From positions 124,001-188,000 of the forward strand of contig JAKOGH010000296.1 of NCBI GenBank assembly GCA_024811115.1: a stretch of DNA of 64,000 bases, in the 5' to 3' direction. Below the pieces are notes generated by a model. It was given only the letters and a program-made list of their open reading frames with translations, had not been told where the DNA came from and ran no database searches. Positions 31,666-44,128 of this stretch are shown here, one piece after another (position 1 is the stretch's first letter; each line of letters starts with the position of its first letter). The position numbers and the translations under genes are program-made. The DNA comes from Terana coerulea (Eukaryota; Basidiomycota; Agaricomycetes; Polyporales; Phanerochaetaceae).

Positions 31666-32185
31666 TCGATCAACGAGATGCCTGAGGTGGGTAGGGAAGA
31701 GACGGGGAGGGGAGGCTACCAGAGTGGGCTGCTCTGATTGTGGCTGACGATACTTATATTCTGCTGCAGCTGTCAGCCACCGATCAAAGTCGCTTGCTGG
31801 GTAGTGGCAGAATGCGGCCCTCATGTGACGGTCAGCCCCACGGAGCCACCGCTGCGACTGACAATTGTTGCCGGTAAATAACAATGAACCCGGATGGATC
31901 CTAGATGAAATACTTGCATTGGCCACGCATAGCCTGTATGGGATGTCGCAGCTATTTGTTCACGCTCTGCTGGGTTTGCATCCGTGCTGCACTCGAACGT
32001 GGAATTGTTTGTGGGTGTTTCCCTGCGATCCTTCTCATCCTTTTCGGGAAGTCCATCAATGACGCCACGATGTGATGCTTTTCCAAAGTGGGCAGGTGTT
32101 CTGCTTATGTAGAACGTCAATCGTCGATGGGCTCCGGTGAGGGCAAACGGGCGAACATGACATACACCCTCTTTCTCAATCCACC
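31666..32185. promoter_or_regulatory. divergent promoter region
   Basis: A 0.52-kb spacer between the starts of the uncharacterised minus-strand gene and the SDR gene; no gene seen in it. Confidence 0.4.
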
Positions 32186-33401
32186 GTGACCATGCTACCC
32201 AAAGTTGTTATATGCGGCGCAGGTTTTCTGGGCGAGTTGGCTTTTTCATCATGTTGTCTTTTCGGAAACAAAAGCTTACTGGACTATTACTATTCATTCG
32301 CAGGGTCGTCTGTCGCACGGACTATACTGAACGCAGCCGAAGTGAACCCACTCCGACGTGTCCAACTACTTTCACGAAACCCTAGGTTTACTCAAGACGC
32401 ACTGGCAAAAACCGTGTCTCAAGACGCCCTCCAACGCCTCGAACACCCCATAGATGCAGACATCACGAAGCCAGAGAGCCTCCAGCCCGCCATCGACAAC
32501 GCCAGCATCGTTGTGTCGCTCGTCGGGATCATGCACGGCACCATGGAGGATTTTGAGCGGATCCAGTGGAAAGGCGCGGAGAATATCGCGAAGGCTGCAC
32601 ATCGGGCGGGCGCGAAACTCATTCACATCAGCGCCATAGGCGCAAGTGCGACAAGCAACGTGCCATACGCGCGCACGAAGGCTCTAGGAGAAGATGCCGT
32701 GCTCACCGCTTGCCCCGATGCGACCGTTATACGGCCGAGTCTCTTGTTTGGAAAGGGGATGGATTTTTCACTGTGAGTGGTTCAACACTTCTGTATGCTC
32801 AGACGCTTCAAGTTGTACTCATCATGAACCAAAGCGTTTCGCTCAGTTATCCAAAGTGCTTCCCGTAATGCCCGTCTTCGGAGGTGGCACTACCAAATTT
32901 CAGCCAATATTCGTTGACGATCTAGCTCAGGGCATCGAGATCATTTCAAGACGAGAGTTGGCGACGGACAAGTTGGTCGATGGGAAGACTATTGAAGCAG
33001 GAGGGCCTGATGGTGCGTGCCTTATACGCAGCTGAACCAAGCATGATTGACTGGGCATTCACAGTGCTGACATACCGTGAAATCATGGAACTCGTTCTGA
33101 AGCACACGGACAGGAGGCGGCCCATAGTGTCCGTTCCGTATGCCGTGGGCACCGCTCAGGGCTTCGTCCTAGAGCAGCTACCCGAGAACCTATTCACCCT
33201 CACCCGCGCCCAGGTCAGTAGTTATGTCACTGAATGAGACCACTTACTCATTTTCGAGGATAGGTCGAGCAGCTGAAAGAGGACAATATTGTGAATCCGG
33301 CTACACAAGTGACCTGCTCTTTCAATGGCCTCCTGGAGCAACATGGACATCACTTATCTTCCGTTCACGAGATACTACCCACGTACTTGCCTCATGTATG
33401 A
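32186..33401 (+). CDS. atypical SDR of the NDUFA9/COQ11 type, mitochondrial
   Basis: NAD(P)-binding epimerase-fold protein related to the complex I accessory subunit NDUFA9 and to COQ11. The dinucleotide motif VVICGAGFLG is completed after the first intron (SSVARTILNAAEVNPLRRVQ). Further blocks are DADITKPESLQPAIDNASIV, the SDR triad region HISAIGASATSNVPYARTKA with Tyr/Lys in place, ATVIRPSLLFGKG, PIFVDDLAQGIE and the family tail YREIMELVLKHTDRRRPIVS, then ENLFTLTRAQVEQLKEDNIV. It ends LPTYLPHV. The first intron starts GC rather than GT (G|gcgagt, ending cag at about 32303). Other introns lie near 32774-32844, 33013-33065 and 33213-33264. Start at 32186; Met 32192 is equally good. Confidence 0.82.
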
Positions 33402-33966
33402 TGGCACTATCTATCCCCGTCGAAGCGAAGCATACATGCAGCCTTGCATTCGCCTGTAGGCAGCTTCGCGCCGCAATGGCTGAGCGGCGTTGATAGGTGC
33501 GGCCGCCGAGGCAAGCCGAGGTGTTATCATACCACTACACAAATACTACAAGCCAATTGTGACTCTGCGAGCCTCGGCCGAAAGATGAGGCGCCCGCGCT
33601 GCCGCAGATCCTGCAAGGTCATGCCGGCATGGTTGATGACATCCCGGCGCAAGGCCCGGCGCGGAAGATTGCTACCGCTCCGAGTCCTTGCAGAGGAACT
33701 TCCTCCCAGTGCCCACACAGGGTCATAAAACATGCAGTCTCTCGACCCTTGGAGCGTGCACCCCACACCGTCTCTCCGCTACCGTTCGCATGCAGAGAAC
33801 GAGCAGCGATGTCTCAGCCCATGTCTCCGAGCAGAACGACCTGAATAAAGGCATGACGATAGTAATGAGGGAAGGGTGAAGGCGACGTACAGAGCGTTCA
33901 TGAACATAACGGTGAATGTTCATAATGGCACCTAGCTGAATCATTGTTACTGAGCTTCAGTATCCT
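33402..33966. other. intergenic, 0.57 kb
   Basis: Between the SDR and the MFS gene on the same strand. No coding content recognised. Confidence 0.4.
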
Positions 33967-35847
33967 ATGTGTCCAGAATCCCCTGCGAAGGAGAAACAGG
34001 GACAGCCGCCAGAGAAGCAGGAAAATCATTGAGAAGCCTTACAGTGTCTACAGCTTGCGGGAGAAATGGGCTGTCGTAGTGATTGCCTCAATTGCAGGGA
34101 CTTTCAGGTGAGTGATTTTGCAAACTGATTGGCTGTGTCTCATCTGAAAATCTCTGTATCATCATATGAATGTAGCCCTCTCACCGCAAACATCTACTTC
34201 CCCGCGATACCCACCCTTGCGATTGCCTTCGGGAAATCGACTGAACTCATCAACTTGACAGTCACCATGTACATGGTGCTACAAGGAATATGTACGCCAT
34301 CCTCACCCTATGTCTGCACTTCCCACTCATGCCCGCTCAGCTCCCATGTTCTGGGGAACATTAGCAGACCGATGGGGAAGGCGACCGATGTTTCTTGCAT
34401 GCATGCTCGTGCTGGCCCTTGCCTGCGTTGGGTTAGCATTAGTACCAACCAACGCTTACTGGCTGCTCATGTTACTTCGCTGTCTGCAAGCCGCCGGCTC
34501 TGCGAGCACGATAGCGCTCGGGGCTGGCGTTATTGCTGATATTGCCACACGTTCTGAGAGGGGGAGGCTTTTTTGGCTTGTATAGCCTTGGTCCTATGGT
34601 CAGTCGTACTCGTAGTGCAATGAATTCTGCTCACTCAGGAGTGTGCAGGTAGGACCTTGTCTTGGACCCGTCATTGGGGGTGCCTTGTCTGACGGGTTGG
34701 GCTGGAGGTGGGTCAATTGCTCTATGAGGGGCATCCGGAACCCTGCTCAACTCTATTGTAGAGCTATATTCTGGTTCCTCTGCATAGGTTCTGCTTTGTG
34801 TTTCGTGGTGATGCTGTTGTAAGCTGGCTGTATGCGGTTGCGAGTACACATCAGGCTCATCGTTACGTTGCAGAATTTTACCCGAAACATTGCGAGCACT
34901 CGTCGGCGATGGCAGCGTCAGGCCCAGTGGACTCTACCGCCCACTCATACCTATCATCGATCACACAGTCGCGAATAAAGAGGACACCGAGAAGCCTGCA
35001 AGACGTCCCTTACAGAATCCACTGCGTATATTCCTCATGCCCGACGTCTCCATCCTCCTCTTCTTCAACGCGGTCCTTTACGCGGTCTTTTACGGCGTCA
35101 CCGCCTCGATATCCACGCTCTTCAGTGAGGCGTACCCCTTCCTCTCCGAAACCGACATCGGCCTGTGTTTCCTCGCTATCGGCGGCGGTATGCTTTTTGG
35201 AAGCTATCTGGCGGGGCGATTCCTTGACCAAGACTACCAACGCGTGAGACGAAAGATGGAGCTTAAATGTGCCGAGGATCCCGAGTGCAAGTATAGCGTG
35301 GAGGATGTGACGAAGGAAGAGAATTTCCCAATCGAATATGCGCGGTACCGAACGACGCCTTTCTACTTTGTGATCTACGTTGCGTGCTGCGCGGGGTACG
35401 GCTGGGCACTGCAGAAGAAAGTAAATTTAGCGGGGCCGCTTATTCTCCAAATCATCAGTAAGTCTTGTTTATCCTGTCCGTCAAGACGCGCAACTAAACC
35501 TCGTTGGCAGTTGGGTATAACATCGTATCGATGATGACCTCGACACAAACCCTGCTTGTAGATCTGTTACCGACGGAAGGGTCTGCTGTCACAGCATGCG
35601 TAAGTGCCACATCTACGGTCGTGGAATGGAGTGCTGATATCATTTATTTCAGAACAACCTCGTGCGCTGCTCCCTCGGAGCTGCGTGCGTCTCCGTAATA
35701 GACCTGATGATCAAGGCTATGGGCGTCGGCTGGACGTACGTGCTACTTGCTGGGATATGCGTCCTCGTAGGGCCATTACAGTTCGTTATCATTTACCAAG
35801 GACCAAAATGGAGAGCAAAGCGTAGGGCTCGACTGACCGGGCAATGA
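33967..35847 (+). CDS. MFS transporter, DHA1 (drug:H+ antiporter) type
   Basis: Plasma-membrane 12-helix carrier, probably exporting drugs or polyamines by proton antiport. Family blocks in order: PLTANIYFPAIPTLAIAFGK (helix 1), WGTLADRWGRRPMFLACM (the MFS A motif), LLRCLQAAGSASTIALGAGV with IADIATRSERGR, and GPVIGGALSDGLGWR (the antiporter motif). The C-half starts at IFLMPDVSILLFFNAVLYAV and ends QFVIIYQGPKWRAKRRARL. A large central loop is charged. Two one-base homopolymer breaks occur. One extra A at 34022-34025 separates MCPESPAKEKQGQPP from KPYSVYSLREKWAV. One extra T at 34569-34574 breaks GRLFGLYSLGPM. Both are probably consensus errors. Substrate is not predictable. Confidence 0.85.
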
Positions 35848-36115
35848 ATCACGCATCGCTAGACGTGATCGCTTCTTCACTGCGTACAGTAAAGCCTTTA
35901 CATAAATGACGACAGAATTTACGACATGATGTTTTACACAGAACAGCTATAAGAGATAATAGACTTGGAATTTCATAGGCTAATACACTTTGTCATGATA
36001 CGTAAGATACTTGAGCCGGGAAACGATATTCTTTCTAGCAGGTACAACAAGTAAAAGTACAGTCCAGTGGCCGGTGCCAGAGGAGATACAGGGAGACTAG
36101 ACGTTCTACCACGAC

Positions 36116-39100
36116 TCACCGAGGCTGATTGGGATTGGGCGGTAGGGGATATGGAGCCGAGCTGGGCCCGGCTTGTCCTGAGGGATCGACTCCGTACATT
36201 GCGTCCGTCGCGAGCTGGGTGGAGTCGAAGGCGAACAGCGAGCTAGGCATGCCGGGGTATGACATCGTCACCGGAACGTTGTACGCGCTCGACGGCGCAT
36301 ACATCTGGCCCATGCCCATGCCCGGGCCGATGAGCTGTGGCCACCACTCGTAGCCGGGCACGTACGACGACGGGCTGGGGCTAGCGTTCTCCGCCATGGC
36401 GTAGGAGCCCATGACGGGCTCGAGCCCGGAGCCTGAGGCGCCGCTCATGACACTGTAGTCCACCAGCCCATGCGTTGGGTATGGCTGCGGCACGAGCAGG
36501 TCCGGCGTCGAGGGCTTCTTCGGCTCTCCGCTTTGGTCTGCTCGTTGACTCGCTGAGAGCAGTGAGGTTTTGCATCTGAACTCGTGCACCCTTCAACAGG
36601 CTGCGAACTCGAGTAGCGCAAGGCCACACGTCCTAGTGACACCATTAGCATGATTCTGGCCACTGTCTCTGCTACTCACCTGCATCTCCTCCGCGGCATG
36701 GATACATTGTAGCAGGCCAATGGTAGCCTGTGTGTCTCGAGGGCGGCGGGTCACTGAATATTATCGATTACTCAGCTGCTTCCTAAAGCTAACGGGACTA
36801 CGATACTCACAAGTCACGACGTGCATGATTCTGTGAGTGTACATGTTAGTACTTCGCAAATCTTGGGAGATGCATAGTTAACGCACCCAGCGGCTTGCAA
36901 GTACACTGCAAGGAACGGTGGGCTGCACTTGAGACCGAATGTTTCGTAGTACGTCATGACTGGGCGACAGCCTGAGATCGGCGCCAATTCTCCCACAAAA
37001 GCAAGGTGTACATACTCAAGGAGCTTATCTTCGCCGCGGCACCCTGGCAAACGTCGAAGCACTTGGCGTGCGTAGGATCATCAGGATGCTGACCTTCGTC
37101 ACGAGAGCTGTAGAAAGTTGACGTTAATCATATCTATTCTTCGGGAAAAGAAGGCTATTACGCACTCGCTCCGGATACTGAAGATATTAGTGTATATTCA
37201 GTAAAATGCGACAGATTGGCGGCATGGAAGCTTACAAGGCGCGATAGAGAAGTAGCAGGGCGGCGTAGTACTCCACGTGAAGGAGCAAAATCTGGGGCGC
37301 CGGTGGCACTCGACTGCCCATCTCATGGTACTTGAGGTGCTCCGGTAGCTCAATCATCCAGGTATGCAAGGCCGATTCCGACTGATCCAAGAGCGTACGC
37401 CTTGGAACGTCCGTGTGCCACTTAACCGGGTACACTTTGATCATGATCTCACTCATGATTTGCGCTGTGGTCAAGTTGCGTGGGTTCTTGGATCACAAAT
37501 GAGACTATGAAACAAACTCACATAGTTTGGATTGTTCGCGGAAGCATGACATGGTATATGCGGGCACTGGGACAAAAGCAGACCCGAGCGCGTCATGGGG
37601 GAATGGACGCCAGAGCTCTTGGTCCTCAATCTTCAAATTCAATGTAGGGGTTGTCAATAGCGAAGTATACGCAGAGCATCCGACGCGCTTACGGGGGGAG
37701 CTTCAGGTAAGGGAGTGTCATAATCACCCACGCGATACATACATGGTCTTCCGAGCCACACAGCGGACATCCTTCGAGCTGGAATCAGTATACAGTCCAT
37801 ATAGTGGCTATGTGTTTAGACGCACTTATCTGCAACGCAGCATGCGTACCAAATTTGCTTTCGAATTTGCTTATCGGTCGGGGTGAAAAGGTCGTTTCCC
37901 AACGCATCCTTCCACTTGTCTGGGTCACGGTTCATACCTAATTCAATCGCCTGGAAAGAGTGGTTTGTAAACAATATGTCGACAGATATCATAATGCATG
38001 CTCACCATTCGACAGCCTTGGCCTGATGAGTAAAATTTAGTGGCTTGCACCGGTTGTCGAAAAATCGACTACATACCAATCCAGAGCCAACCCTGCGCAC
38101 TCGATCCTGGAAAAAGCCGATTTAATGACAACATCCGGGAGCGTATCGAGTGCTTACCTATGCCAAGTTCACGAATTCCCATGAGCAGCAACGCCTGGCA
38201 GACCGAAGGGCGCACATCTTCATAGATGGTATCTGGTGGGGTCGTTCTCGTTCGTCACACAGAACTAGCCAGATATTGAAAGCACCTACTCAGCAGCAGC
38301 CGCGCTTCCATGATATACTCGTATCCGGGCTGGAGCCTTTCGCTCGTACTGTTCGTACCACCTTGCGGGTAGCAATCTGGTGCGTACCTCGCCGCGGAGG
38401 CAAACATTGCAAACAGCAGCAATTTATTCACTGTTTGTAGCGACTCCCGACCCTTGGTTCTCGGAGAATGTATGGTCCTGGAATAGACGACACGGTCAGC
38501 ACTGGTTAGTTAATGTTGGTACTAGAACAGACCCTCCGTGGAACGCCTTCAAGAAGGTCTCCCAGTGGATCACAGGGAAGGAGTGGTGCACGTATGTGAA
38601 GTACAAGGAGATTAGGTGGTTTTGTGTTTCGACATCCGGCAGCTGGGCACGTTCGTTGGCTTGATCAAAAGAAAGGCAACTCCACTCCGCGGATAACTTA
38701 GGCTGTTGGAATTTCCTGTACGGCGAGTCAACACGGATCACTTCAGGATAACGCTTTGACACGGTACCAGATACCGTTCTCATTCTGTTGGCTGTTGTCT
38801 GTTCGTTCGCTCCTGGCGAGAAGATGGAGCCCTGCAGAGCGCCCGTGGTATCGGAGCTAGGTGCATATAGTCAGCTCCGAGCTCCATGACAGGCTTGTAT
38901 TCTCACCTCCTGGTTGTTGTCAACAGCAAGGTGTCCAAGGGCATTTACCGTGTCATCGTATTCGTTGTCATGCTCAAACGCATCTGTCAGAGTGAGTGGA
39001 CATCAACTTAGAGCTGACTCTCCCACAAGAACTGCACGTACCATCCGTCTGTTCTCTATACGCTCGTGGAGGTTGATGGCTTAAGTGTATAGTTTCAGGT

Positions 39101-40258
39101 CCAGCGAGCTTACGACGGGTGCGCGCAGGCTCGCCGGACAATCCGGGTACGCTAGCTGCTACGGTTACAGGACTTGGCTGGCCGGATGAAGACGACCACG
39201 ACGTGAATCTGGCATGATCTGCCGATGCATTCGAGAAAGGAGTTATAGGAGTGGTTCTTGCGGATGATATACGTCGGAAGAGCTGATCCTGCCACTCGGG
39301 GGTCGGCGGGGCAGACATAGCGGTATCTGTTCGTTCCATCGTTGGTCTCTGCGTGAGGTAATGAACAAGAGGCTTCTGAAAGGCAGACCTTGACTTGAAA
39401 CGATCTCTCGAGTCATTCGCGATTGTCTCTTCGAACGTCGGTCGTCCGACATTCCTTGAGTTGACTGACTCATTATTGTGTTGTACAATCCGTCATCTGT
39501 TGCATTCGAATGATCTGCTGTTCCAATGGTGGCCTGTTGCTGTCATGTTAGATTCGGCCAGGAACACGTTCACAGCACCTACATAAGGCCCAGATTCAAC
39601 TCTATCCAAAATTATCCGAGCAAGATGGTCCTGCCGAAGGTCATTGACAATGTCGCGAGCCCTCGGCGAGGCCATGATAGTCGCCAGTATGCATTCGACT
39701 TGATGCCAGCGTTGTTCTATAGCATGGATGTATCCTTTCGGTGGACCACGCTTGAAGCTTGGGCCTTGGTATGTGCATTCTGCAGGCAAAACATATTTGC
39801 TTTGAGCTATGGTTAAAAAAACATCTTGAAATAAATGACATACCAGTACCGGCCGCGACGCAATTTCGGCATTTATCTCCCTCAGTGGCCTCGCAACGAC
39901 TCTTGACTTTACGGCATCGGTCGCATGCTTGGTGAGCGGGGTATGGGAGTTAGCCGGCGCTCAGATCCGCCGAGCGAAGTAAAGTACCTCTGGTTCCTCG
40001 TCGCGAGGCGGCGAAAGCCCTATTCGATGGGCCTTCTGAACCCTCGTCGTTGATGAGGTTCATTCTATCGGGTTCTGAGCCTGGATCGGACATATCATGT
40101 GTAGTTAATTGGGAGTGGTGGTGGTGGTGGTGGTATGCGACTAAGGGAACGCAGGCAGCCCCTTGACTGGTACTAGTGCTAGCGCCAAGAAGAGGACTGT
40201 GTTCAGCAATCACCAGCTTTGGCGGTGACATCATGCGTGTCATCACCTTGCTTGACAA
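36116..40258 (-). CDS. Zn(II)2Cys6 transcription factor, XlnR/fungal_trans type
   Basis: Nuclear DNA-binding regulator. The first exon is short and low complexity with a His6 run from GGT repeats. After an intron (about 39929-39987) the zinc cluster follows: ACDRCRKVKSRCEATEGDKC, then RNCVAAGT, with six correctly spaced cysteines. The linker ECTYQGPSFKRGPPKGYIHA and the leucine-rich EQRWHQVECILATIM are typical of this family. The fungal_trans domain is spread over many short exons: HLISLYFTYVHHSFPVIHWE, then TFLKAFHGG; VKWHTDVPRRTLLDQSESAL; VEYYAALLLLYRAL; TYYETFGLKCSPPFLAVYLQ. The tail is Pro/Ser/Met-rich with no recognised domain and ends PYPLPPNPNQPR. At least ten introns. Start lies at one of several Mets between 40258 and 40231. 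Target genes are unknown; carbohydrate metabolism is the usual role. Confidence 0.85.
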
Positions 40259-40596
40259 GGTTTCTCGCGCCCTCCTTCAAGCCCCCCTTACTGTATAATT
40301 GAAGCCGGTCTCCGTGTAAAAAGCGCCTGGATTACGTAAGTCTCTCCTATTGGCTACTACCCTCTCCCTTGCCTGCCCTAGCAAATAAGTTGCGCACTTA
40401 CCAAGAATATTCCTTGTGAGCTTACAGTCCCAAGCAAGGTCTGCGGCCACAGGTCGCACTCCTCTAGTAAATATCTAACGGACAATCCTACATTGAGCTA
40501 AATGTCGACTGCTTAGGGACCTTGGAGAAACACACGCGAGCACCACGTGCGCCGCCATCAAAGCGGTCAATAAACGCGCTATCCCGATCGACGATT
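40259..40596. promoter_or_regulatory. divergent promoter region
   Basis: A 0.34-kb spacer between the starts of the zinc-cluster regulator (minus) and REV7 (plus). No gene is supported in it. Confidence 0.4.
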
Positions 40597-41685
40597 ATGG
40601 CCTCGGACTCGGACATACCGCTCACCTTCAACCGTACGTCCCCTGAGTGACCAGCCATAGCCCTTGACGAACTCATTCCGGATTGCAGAGACCGTCAAGG
40701 GAATTGCTGAATTTAGTGAGTCGATTAAGACCTATCACTAGGGTTACGGATAACCTTGGGACAGTCGAGGTCGCCATTCACACCATTCTCTATGTTCGCC
40801 GTGTCTATCCCGCGGAACTATTCATTCGGCGCAAGAAATACAACACCCCCATATTTCAATCACGGCATCCAGCCCTGAATGAATACATATCAGGAGTTGT
40901 CAAGGCAGTGGCAGACGAGCTGGCAGTGGTGAGCCTAATATCCTCCTATCCGCTGAGCGAAGGTCAGCTCAACTCAACTAGGGAAATCTTGACAAGGTAG
41001 TCGTGATAGTCAAAAATAAGGACGATGCAGCTCTCGAGAGATTTATCTTTTCCGTGCGCAACATGATCCAAGTCGAAGGTTACAACAAGGACACCAGGTA
41101 AGGAGTTCGCTTACCTGGGCTGGTGAGATCGGTAGTTAACCTCGGCTGTAGCGTGCAAGGGGCCATGACCGCAGCAGCCCTGGGTCAATACTTCCGTGGC
41201 TTTCTCGTCAAGCTGTATATGATAGAGACACAGCTAGGACACCTAGGTTTAGGAGGTTCTTCTCTCTTTTCAAACTCTTGGAGCCCAGAGGTTGAGCTCC
41301 CTGAACTACAGACGACGCTACATTTGCCGTCCTTATTGAACTCCAAGATGACAGAGCTCCTTCAATATCTCATGCAAAGGTGGGTTGTTCTCCGTACCCC
41401 ATTTCAACTGAGGGGCACAGGTCTTCTCACGATATCTGAATAGGAACCTCCTCCATGGGTTCCCGCGAGTACACCACATACGACGCATGGCGCCTCAGAT
41501 CAAGCGGAACTGCATGTGATCCGTGCTGTCGATACAGGAGTAATCAATGTACGTTTGCCCCTATCATACCGCTGATTATAATCGCTGAGGTTCCCTAGCT
41601 GTCGTTGACAATTCAAGAGTCAGAAGAAAAGCTGCGACAAACAGAGTATGGGCTCAATAGTAAGGGGAAACAGAGAGCTACTTAA
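40597..41685 (+). CDS. REV7: REV7/MAD2L2 HORMA-domain protein
   Basis: HORMA-domain adaptor of translesion polymerase zeta; it binds Rev3. Exon 1 (MASDSDIPLTFN) is joined by an intron (about 40634-40688) to QTVKGIAEF, then after a second intron to EVAIHTILYVRRVYPAELF, the REV7 signature. It continues IRRKKYNTPIFQSRHPALNE, YISGVVKAVADELAV and, after an intron at about 40930-40998, VVIVKNKDDAALERFIFSVR. Later exons carry AAALGQYFRGFLVKLYMIET and PPPWVPAS (the safety-belt region), and SLTIQESEEKLRQTEYGLNS, ending KGKQRAT. Six or more short introns. Length of about 250 residues fits REV7. Intact as far as I can follow it. Confidence 0.85.
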
Positions 41686-41828
41686 TATCCTTCATACTTT
41701 ATTCATCCGGGATGTTCGCTGAGATTGCCCGTATGAACGTGTGACGTTCACTTCAATGTAACTATATGTGCAAGGCAATCCAAGAATGTACCAATACAAG
41801 TGCGCGGATCCAACCTAGTCCAAGAGAA

Positions 41829-43636
41829 TCATACGTCGACTCGGATACGCTGAATGATTGGTATTATCCGGTCCCACTCCTCCATCGCCTGTCATACCAT
41901 GATCAGCAGCCACACCGCTTTTGCAATAAGGACCCAACTCACCGCTTTGTAGAACTCGACCTGCCCGTCTGCGAGGTTGCCAAGCATCTCCTTCATCTCC
42001 GCCTCCTTGGAATGTTGGAACACCTTCTGCTCGCGCAGCGTCTCCTCGCTGAACCCCTCCGATGTGTCATGAGCGACCGTCACCGCGTCCTGCAGCTCCT
42101 TGATCTTGTCCTCCAGCTTCTTCATCCGCTCCACGCGCGAGCGGTCGTCATCCGCACCGCGGAGCGAGTCGACCTTATCCTTGAGATACGACCCCAGCCC
42201 GAGGCCAGTGCTGCCCGCACGTCCGCTGATGACGGCAGCGAGCCTGTCCTTCTCCAACGTAAGGTTCGAGAGGTACTCTGAGAGATCCTCGAAGTCCATT
42301 TGCTTCTGATCCCTGAGCTTCAGCACCGCCCGGTTGGCGTGCGAGTACTGGAGCATGGAGTGCAAGTGGACAAGGAACGGGTCTGTCGTGGTTTGAGTCT
42401 GTTGCGGCGAAATTAGCGGAACAGCGCTCCATGTCACAGCAAGCAAGGCAATCTCACCAGGTGACGCTCGAGCGCCGAAAACTCGAGGAGCGTGTTCGAG
42501 AAGTGGTTCAGCGGGTCTGTGATGCCCGACTCGAGGAAGCTGAGGCCCTGGACCGCGATCGCGAGGTCGTGGTAGTCGCCCGTCAGGTCTTCGCCGAGCG
42601 CGGCGCCGCCGTCTCGTTCAGTCTCAGACGACAATACGCAGAGGCGGGCCGTGCGCACTCACCATTCGTCCGGCTCCGCACGCGGTTACAGAGCCGCTCG
42701 CTCAGCACGATGCCGTCCTCGAACTTGTCGACGCCCTCGCGCATGGACAGGAACCGGTCGTCCGGCTTGCGCACGCGCGAGAAGGCGTTCAGGAGCGTGT
42801 CCGAGATGCTGTCGATGACGCCGTTGGACCCCTCGGGGTGCGGAGGGTGTGCGACTTGCTGGTGCATGTGCACGTGCTGAATAACTTGGTCAACAAGTGG
42901 CGAGTGAGGTAGACTGGGATATGTCTTACCCATTCTGTTGATTCAAAGAACGCACGAAGCAATGTGCTCCTTTGCAAGGTTGGGTGCCTTGATATACGTT
43001 CCAAAAATCGGTGTAGGCTATAACTCAAAGATAAGCAGGTATTGCGGTACGAGTCCGCTGATGGCGTACTCCAAGCGTCTTCGCTCCATGAATTCTGGGC
43101 TGAAGCGGTCGCCAGTAACATACTCTAGATTGGAGTTCAAACTATGAATGATTATATAGCAATAAAGGTTTGACGTACCCAGCCGGTGCTTGTCCGGGTA
43201 GCGGCGGGATGACGCATGCGGGAAAGTCCCTGGCAAGGTGGTCCCTAAGGAACACAAAGTCGGTGAACCGTCTTCGCGAGGACGGCGTCGGCGTCGAGTA
43301 CATCGACAGGTTCGTCTACCGGTATACGTACACCATCCGTTAGCTTCGCGCAAAGACCCACACGCATGCAGCGCAGCCAGCGCACCTTCGCAGTCACCAG
43401 ATACGACACATACGCATCCTTCGTCTCCGCGAGCTCCTTCACAGGATCCTTCACCGCCGTGATGAGGTAGCCCTCCCATTTCGGGTCGTGAGGCCCATGC
43501 TCGTGGTCGCTCTCTGACGTGCTCTGCCTGAAGCCAGGCCCGGAGGGCGCAGACGAGGGCCGCCGGTGTCGTAGCCCTGGTTGGCGGGCGACTCCCAGGT
43601 CACGCTGTCGAAAACGTCGTCCTCGTCTCCGAGCAT
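41829..43636 (-). CDS. SNX4: sorting nexin SNX4 / Atg24
   Basis: PX-BAR protein that binds PtdIns3P on endosomes and acts in recycling and selective autophagy. It starts MLGDEDDVFDSVTWESPANQ. The PX domain includes YLITAVKDPVKELAETKDAY, SRRRFTDFVFLRDHLARDFP and ACVIPPLPDKHRL, the basic PtdIns3P-binding region. After an intron it continues EYVTGDRFSPEFMERRRLEY. The BAR region follows: LSEYLSNLTLEKDRLAAVIS, GLGLGSYLKDKVDSLRGADD, then SRVERMKKLEDKIKELQDAV. It ends MEEWDRIIPIIQRIRVDV. About six introns. One missing base near 43556-43572 separates the N-terminal frame from SAPSGPGFRQSTSESD. Otherwise intact. Confidence 0.88.
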
Positions 43637-44128
43637 AGCGAGCGAGTCGTGCGAGTGTTAGGTTTGTGAAGGTAATGGGCTTGCTAGGTATCTCCGGGAG
43701 TTCGTAATGAGCAGGCGTAAGTAGAGTGAGCGCAGGCCGTAGGGAGCGGTTACAAGTCCCGCAGTCCCAATTGATGCGCTCCCGCATCGGCGATCGGGCG
43801 CTAGACTGGATGCATCATGCCGGGGAGGAGGATCGGCCACAGCCAGAGCGCCGCAGCCTCTCAGCCACGGTCGCGAATATTTGAAGAATGACTGAGCTTG
43901 TGTCCAAGTGCACATTCAACTGTATGTACAGCGCATCTCATACAAGACGTCAAATGCTGGATTACTATGTGTCTAGAATAGACTCTACTTGTGATCCTAC
44001 ACTCTAAACATCGTAGGCCCCAGCAATGATATTATGTTAAATGTTGGCTTGAAGAGTCCAAGAGGGGTACCAGGGTATATCGTGCCGACAGATGCGAAGG
44101 TATAAAGGCAGCCGAAGCGTGCAGCATT
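43637..44128. other. intergenic, 0.49 kb
   Basis: Between the SNX4 start and the 3' end of the second MFS gene, both on the minus strand. No gene seen. Confidence 0.4.

Noticed and set aside
40488..40676. Small minus-strand frame overlapping the REV7 start
   Set aside because: Antisense to REV7 exon 1 and intron; REV7 splice continuity explains the sequence.
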